Shown piece by piece: positions 62,182 through 64,000 of a DNA stretch of 64,000 bases (positions are counted from its first letter, which is position 1; each line of letters begins with the position of its first letter). The DNA is taken from positions 62,985-126,984 of the forward strand of contig JAQGDQ010000525.1 in NCBI GenBank assembly GCA_030141605.1, written 5' to 3'. This DNA is from Tubiluchus corallicola (taxonomy: Eukaryota > Priapulida > Priapulimorpha > Priapulimorphida > Tubiluchidae). The position numbers and the translations under genes are program-made. Under the pieces are notes generated by a model that was not told the origin of the DNA, did not search any database, and was given only the letters and a program-made list of their open reading frames with translations.

Positions 62182-63920
62182 AATGTGCTTGCCTTGTAAG
62201 TGTCGAGGAGGTACTGTCTCAGTTTTGGCAAATTTTCTTGCGTTGGTGAAAATGGCAGTTGGGAGGGTGGTGTAGGTGGCAGCTGTCGTCGTGGACAGTG
62301 GCACTCAGATGTCAAACCACTACTGTTTTGTTGGGGTTTGGATATGTCATGTGTCTCAGATGAAGTGCTGTTTGATGATGATATCTCTAGCGTGTTGCAC
62401 ACCTCACCAATCTTTGGAAAGCTTTCTGTGATCATTCCGAGTGCAATACAAGCTTCACGGCAAATGTATAATTTGTTTGAAGTATCGGTGACATATACGA
62501 TCTGCCTGGTTTCTAGTTGTTTGCCAGCCGTAGATGTACCAGTGAATCTTAGGATAGCAGCGCCAAGGATGTTAATTCCACGATCATTTGCAGCTTGCAT
62601 GCGCATGGTGACAGGTATGAGATGTTGCTCTGATATGCCTATGCGAGTGAGGATTTTAAGGCTGCACAAGCAACTCTGGCATCCGGTGTCTGCTATTGCT
62701 GAAATTATACAAGAATTTGGTTGTCTGCCACAGCGAAAACCAAGGGCTGTGTAGTCACTTGGGTTTATTGACATGCGCAGTGTAAGAAATGGTTGAGGCT
62801 TCGATGGTTGGCGTAGCCAACTATTACACATCTGGTCATATAGGTGATGACTAAGGGGAACTGTACGACGGCTATTTTTTTCATGTACGTGTGGTGTAAA
62901 TGAACACAATGTATCGAACACAGCTCCCTGTTCACCCAGTGAGGTGGATTGTTCACGACCTCTGTCACGGTCTGGAGCAGCATGTTTTGGCTTATTTCTA
63001 GATCTACATACCGGAGCGAAATGGTTTCTGCGACTGCAATATGTACAGGTTTTGCCGAAAGCTGGACATTTGTCCTGTCGTAATTTAAAATCAGAACCAC
63101 TTCCATGACCGTGCCTTCCACAGTGGCTGCATGGTTCGGATGTTTTATCTTTGGCTAGATTACTTGTTGTTCGTCTGTATGAGCTACGCACTGCTTCAGC
63201 ATTGTGGGTATCGAAGAGTTTTGAAGCAGATCGTTTTCCAGATTCTCTGCTTTCAATTAGCATTAATAATTCTTCGATTTCCATAACTTGATTTTTGTCA
63301 CCGAGAATGTCCAGTTGGATTTCTGGATCTGCGATGCCGCGTGTGATACAGTCACAAATTATTTCGTTGGTATAGCTGACACTGGTGTCGCACTCGGGAC
63401 ATTTCACTTCATAATTGCAGATGCTGGCTTGTCCTCGTAGACGGGCGCAGAATGCACGGATAGGTTCTTCACGGTCTTGTCGCATATCATGCAATGCTAC
63501 ACGAGCCACCATGGTGTTCTCAACGCGAACAGCGAGCTGTTTGATAGCATTAAGAACTACATCTTCTGCTTTGCCACTGAGACTGCCACCAGCAGAGCGA
63601 GTGAGATCTTTACGTAACGTTTCATCACAACATTCTAATAATTGAATTACTCTGTCTTTACCAGTGATACCAGTGGCATCTACGTATTCTTGCCAACGTG
63701 TGGTAAAATATGCCCATTCTTCGCTGGTACCGGCGGCAGATATAGTAGGCCTTTTCACTTTTTCAATTTTCGCAGTTGGAGCAGAATGTGCGGGTGGTGC
63801 CGCCTCTGTGTTCGTGGTGTGACTTCCACGATGTATTTGCAGGAGTTCGAGAACGATAGCCTCCGACAAGTCCTCTGTTGCATAATTGCAGCCAGTAATT
63901 GGGCATTGAACAATTGGCAT
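62133..63920 (-). CDS. Gypsy-B gag-protease polyprotein
   Basis: An intact frame of 595 codons. It opens with a C2H2-like segment (CPITGCNYATEDLSEAIVLE ... HRGSH), then a capsid region (EEWAYFTTRWQEYVDATGIT, REEPIRAFCARLRGQASIC), nucleocapsid cysteine/histidine clusters (CSHCGRHGHG, CTYCSRRNHFAPVC), and an aspartic protease with IADTGCQSCLCSL (active-site DTG). It ends at TGA 62135-62133, overlapping the -1 pol frame by some tens of bases, so pol would be expressed by frameshifting. The ATG lies only 15 bases inside the 5' LTR. The element is the 5' half of Gypsy-B. Confidence 0.88.
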   Translation of the reverse strand: MPIVQCPITGCNYATEDLSEAIVLELLQIHRGSHTTNTEAAPPAHSAPTAKIEKVKRPTISAAGTSEEWAYFTTRWQEYVDATGITGKDRVIQLLECCDETLRKDLTRSAGGSLSGKAEDVVLNAIKQLAVRVENTMVARVALHDMRQDREEPIRAFCARLRGQASICNYEVKCPECDTSVSYTNEIICDCITRGIADPEIQLDILGDKNQVMEIEELLMLIESRESGKRSASKLFDTHNAEAVRSSYRRTTSNLAKDKTSEPCSHCGRHGHGSGSDFKLRQDKCPAFGKTCTYCSRRNHFAPVCRSRNKPKHAAPDRDRGREQSTSLGEQGAVFDTLCSFTPHVHEKNSRRTVPLSHHLYDQMCNSWLRQPSKPQPFLTLRMSINPSDYTALGFRCGRQPNSCIISAIADTGCQSCLCSLKILTRIGISEQHLIPVTMRMQAANDRGINILGAAILRFTGTSTAGKQLETRQIVYVTDTSNKLYICREACIALGMITESFPKIGEVCNTLEISSSNSTSSETHDISKPQQNSSGLTSECHCPRRQLPPTPPSQLPFSPTQENLPKLRQYLLDTYKASTFNICEHQPLPLMEGPL

Positions 63921-63935
63921 TCTTCCGCCTGATCA

Positions 63936-64000
63936 TAAATAACTATGGAAGTTTTTGCTGAATCAATCAAAGTGGTTTATTTATGATATTGCAGCAATGA
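63936..64000 (-). repeat. Gypsy-B 5' LTR (cut by the window end)
   Basis: These 65 bases match 58683-58747 without mismatch. The rest of the LTR is beyond the window. Between it and the gag ATG are 15 bases (63921-63935). Confidence 0.85.

Noticed and set aside
62200-62754. 184-codon + strand frame opposite Gypsy-B gag
   Set aside because: It is antisense to an intact gag-protease frame with zinc and protease motifs.

Overview
This window looks like nuclear DNA from an invertebrate metazoan. It is AT-rich, its genes are split by many GT..AG introns, and it carries several transposon classes. The genes are animal orthologues: an acyl-protein thioesterase, the RNase P/MRP subunit POP1, oligosaccharyltransferase subunit OST4, and the meiotic protein SPO11. 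Nothing bacterial or organellar is visible. The exact phylum cannot be read from the sequence.

Layout: (1) 1-720, last exon and 3' end of an unrecognised + strand gene. (2) 1432-14867, seven-exon + strand LYPLA1/2-type thioesterase; its introns hold a Tigger-like element, a large foldback palindrome, a LINE remnant and a decayed duplicate of one coding exon. (3) 16075-16562, hAT-type MITE with a perfect 8-bp target duplication. (4) 18180-27005, eight core POP1 exons on the - strand; two more - strand exons (27844-28911 and 29477-29531) are phase-compatible with POP1 and would give it a long low-complexity N-terminus with three copies of a MSVW[RK]A motif, or else they end a separate gene. (5) 30.1-31.4 kb, repeats and a LINE 3' remnant. 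(6) 33246-33359, complete 37-residue OST4. (7) 35.9-45.2 kb, eleven exons of SPO11 on the + strand (first exon not found). (8) 47126-49310, two-exon - strand gene for a secreted, probably GPI-anchored leucine-rich-repeat protein.

From 49.4 kb to the window end the DNA is a nest of retroelements. Gypsy-A has an LTR plus the 5' part of gag in + orientation, fused to an inverted (-) pol-gag-LTR copy, so its LTR/gag ends face each other as a broken palindrome. A hAT-type MITE (49592-49974) sits in its left LTR. A nearly full-length LINE (52033-57868) sits in its - strand gag. A second, younger Gypsy element (Gypsy-B, - strand, 58683 to past the window end) sits in its right LTR.

The host genes are not functionally linked. 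They are housekeeping or meiotic genes: depalmitoylation, tRNA and rRNA processing, N-glycosylation, and meiotic double-strand breaks. I found no operon-like organisation, CRISPR array or convincing functional tRNA gene. Exon boundaries were placed by eye from splice consensus, reading phase and family resemblance.
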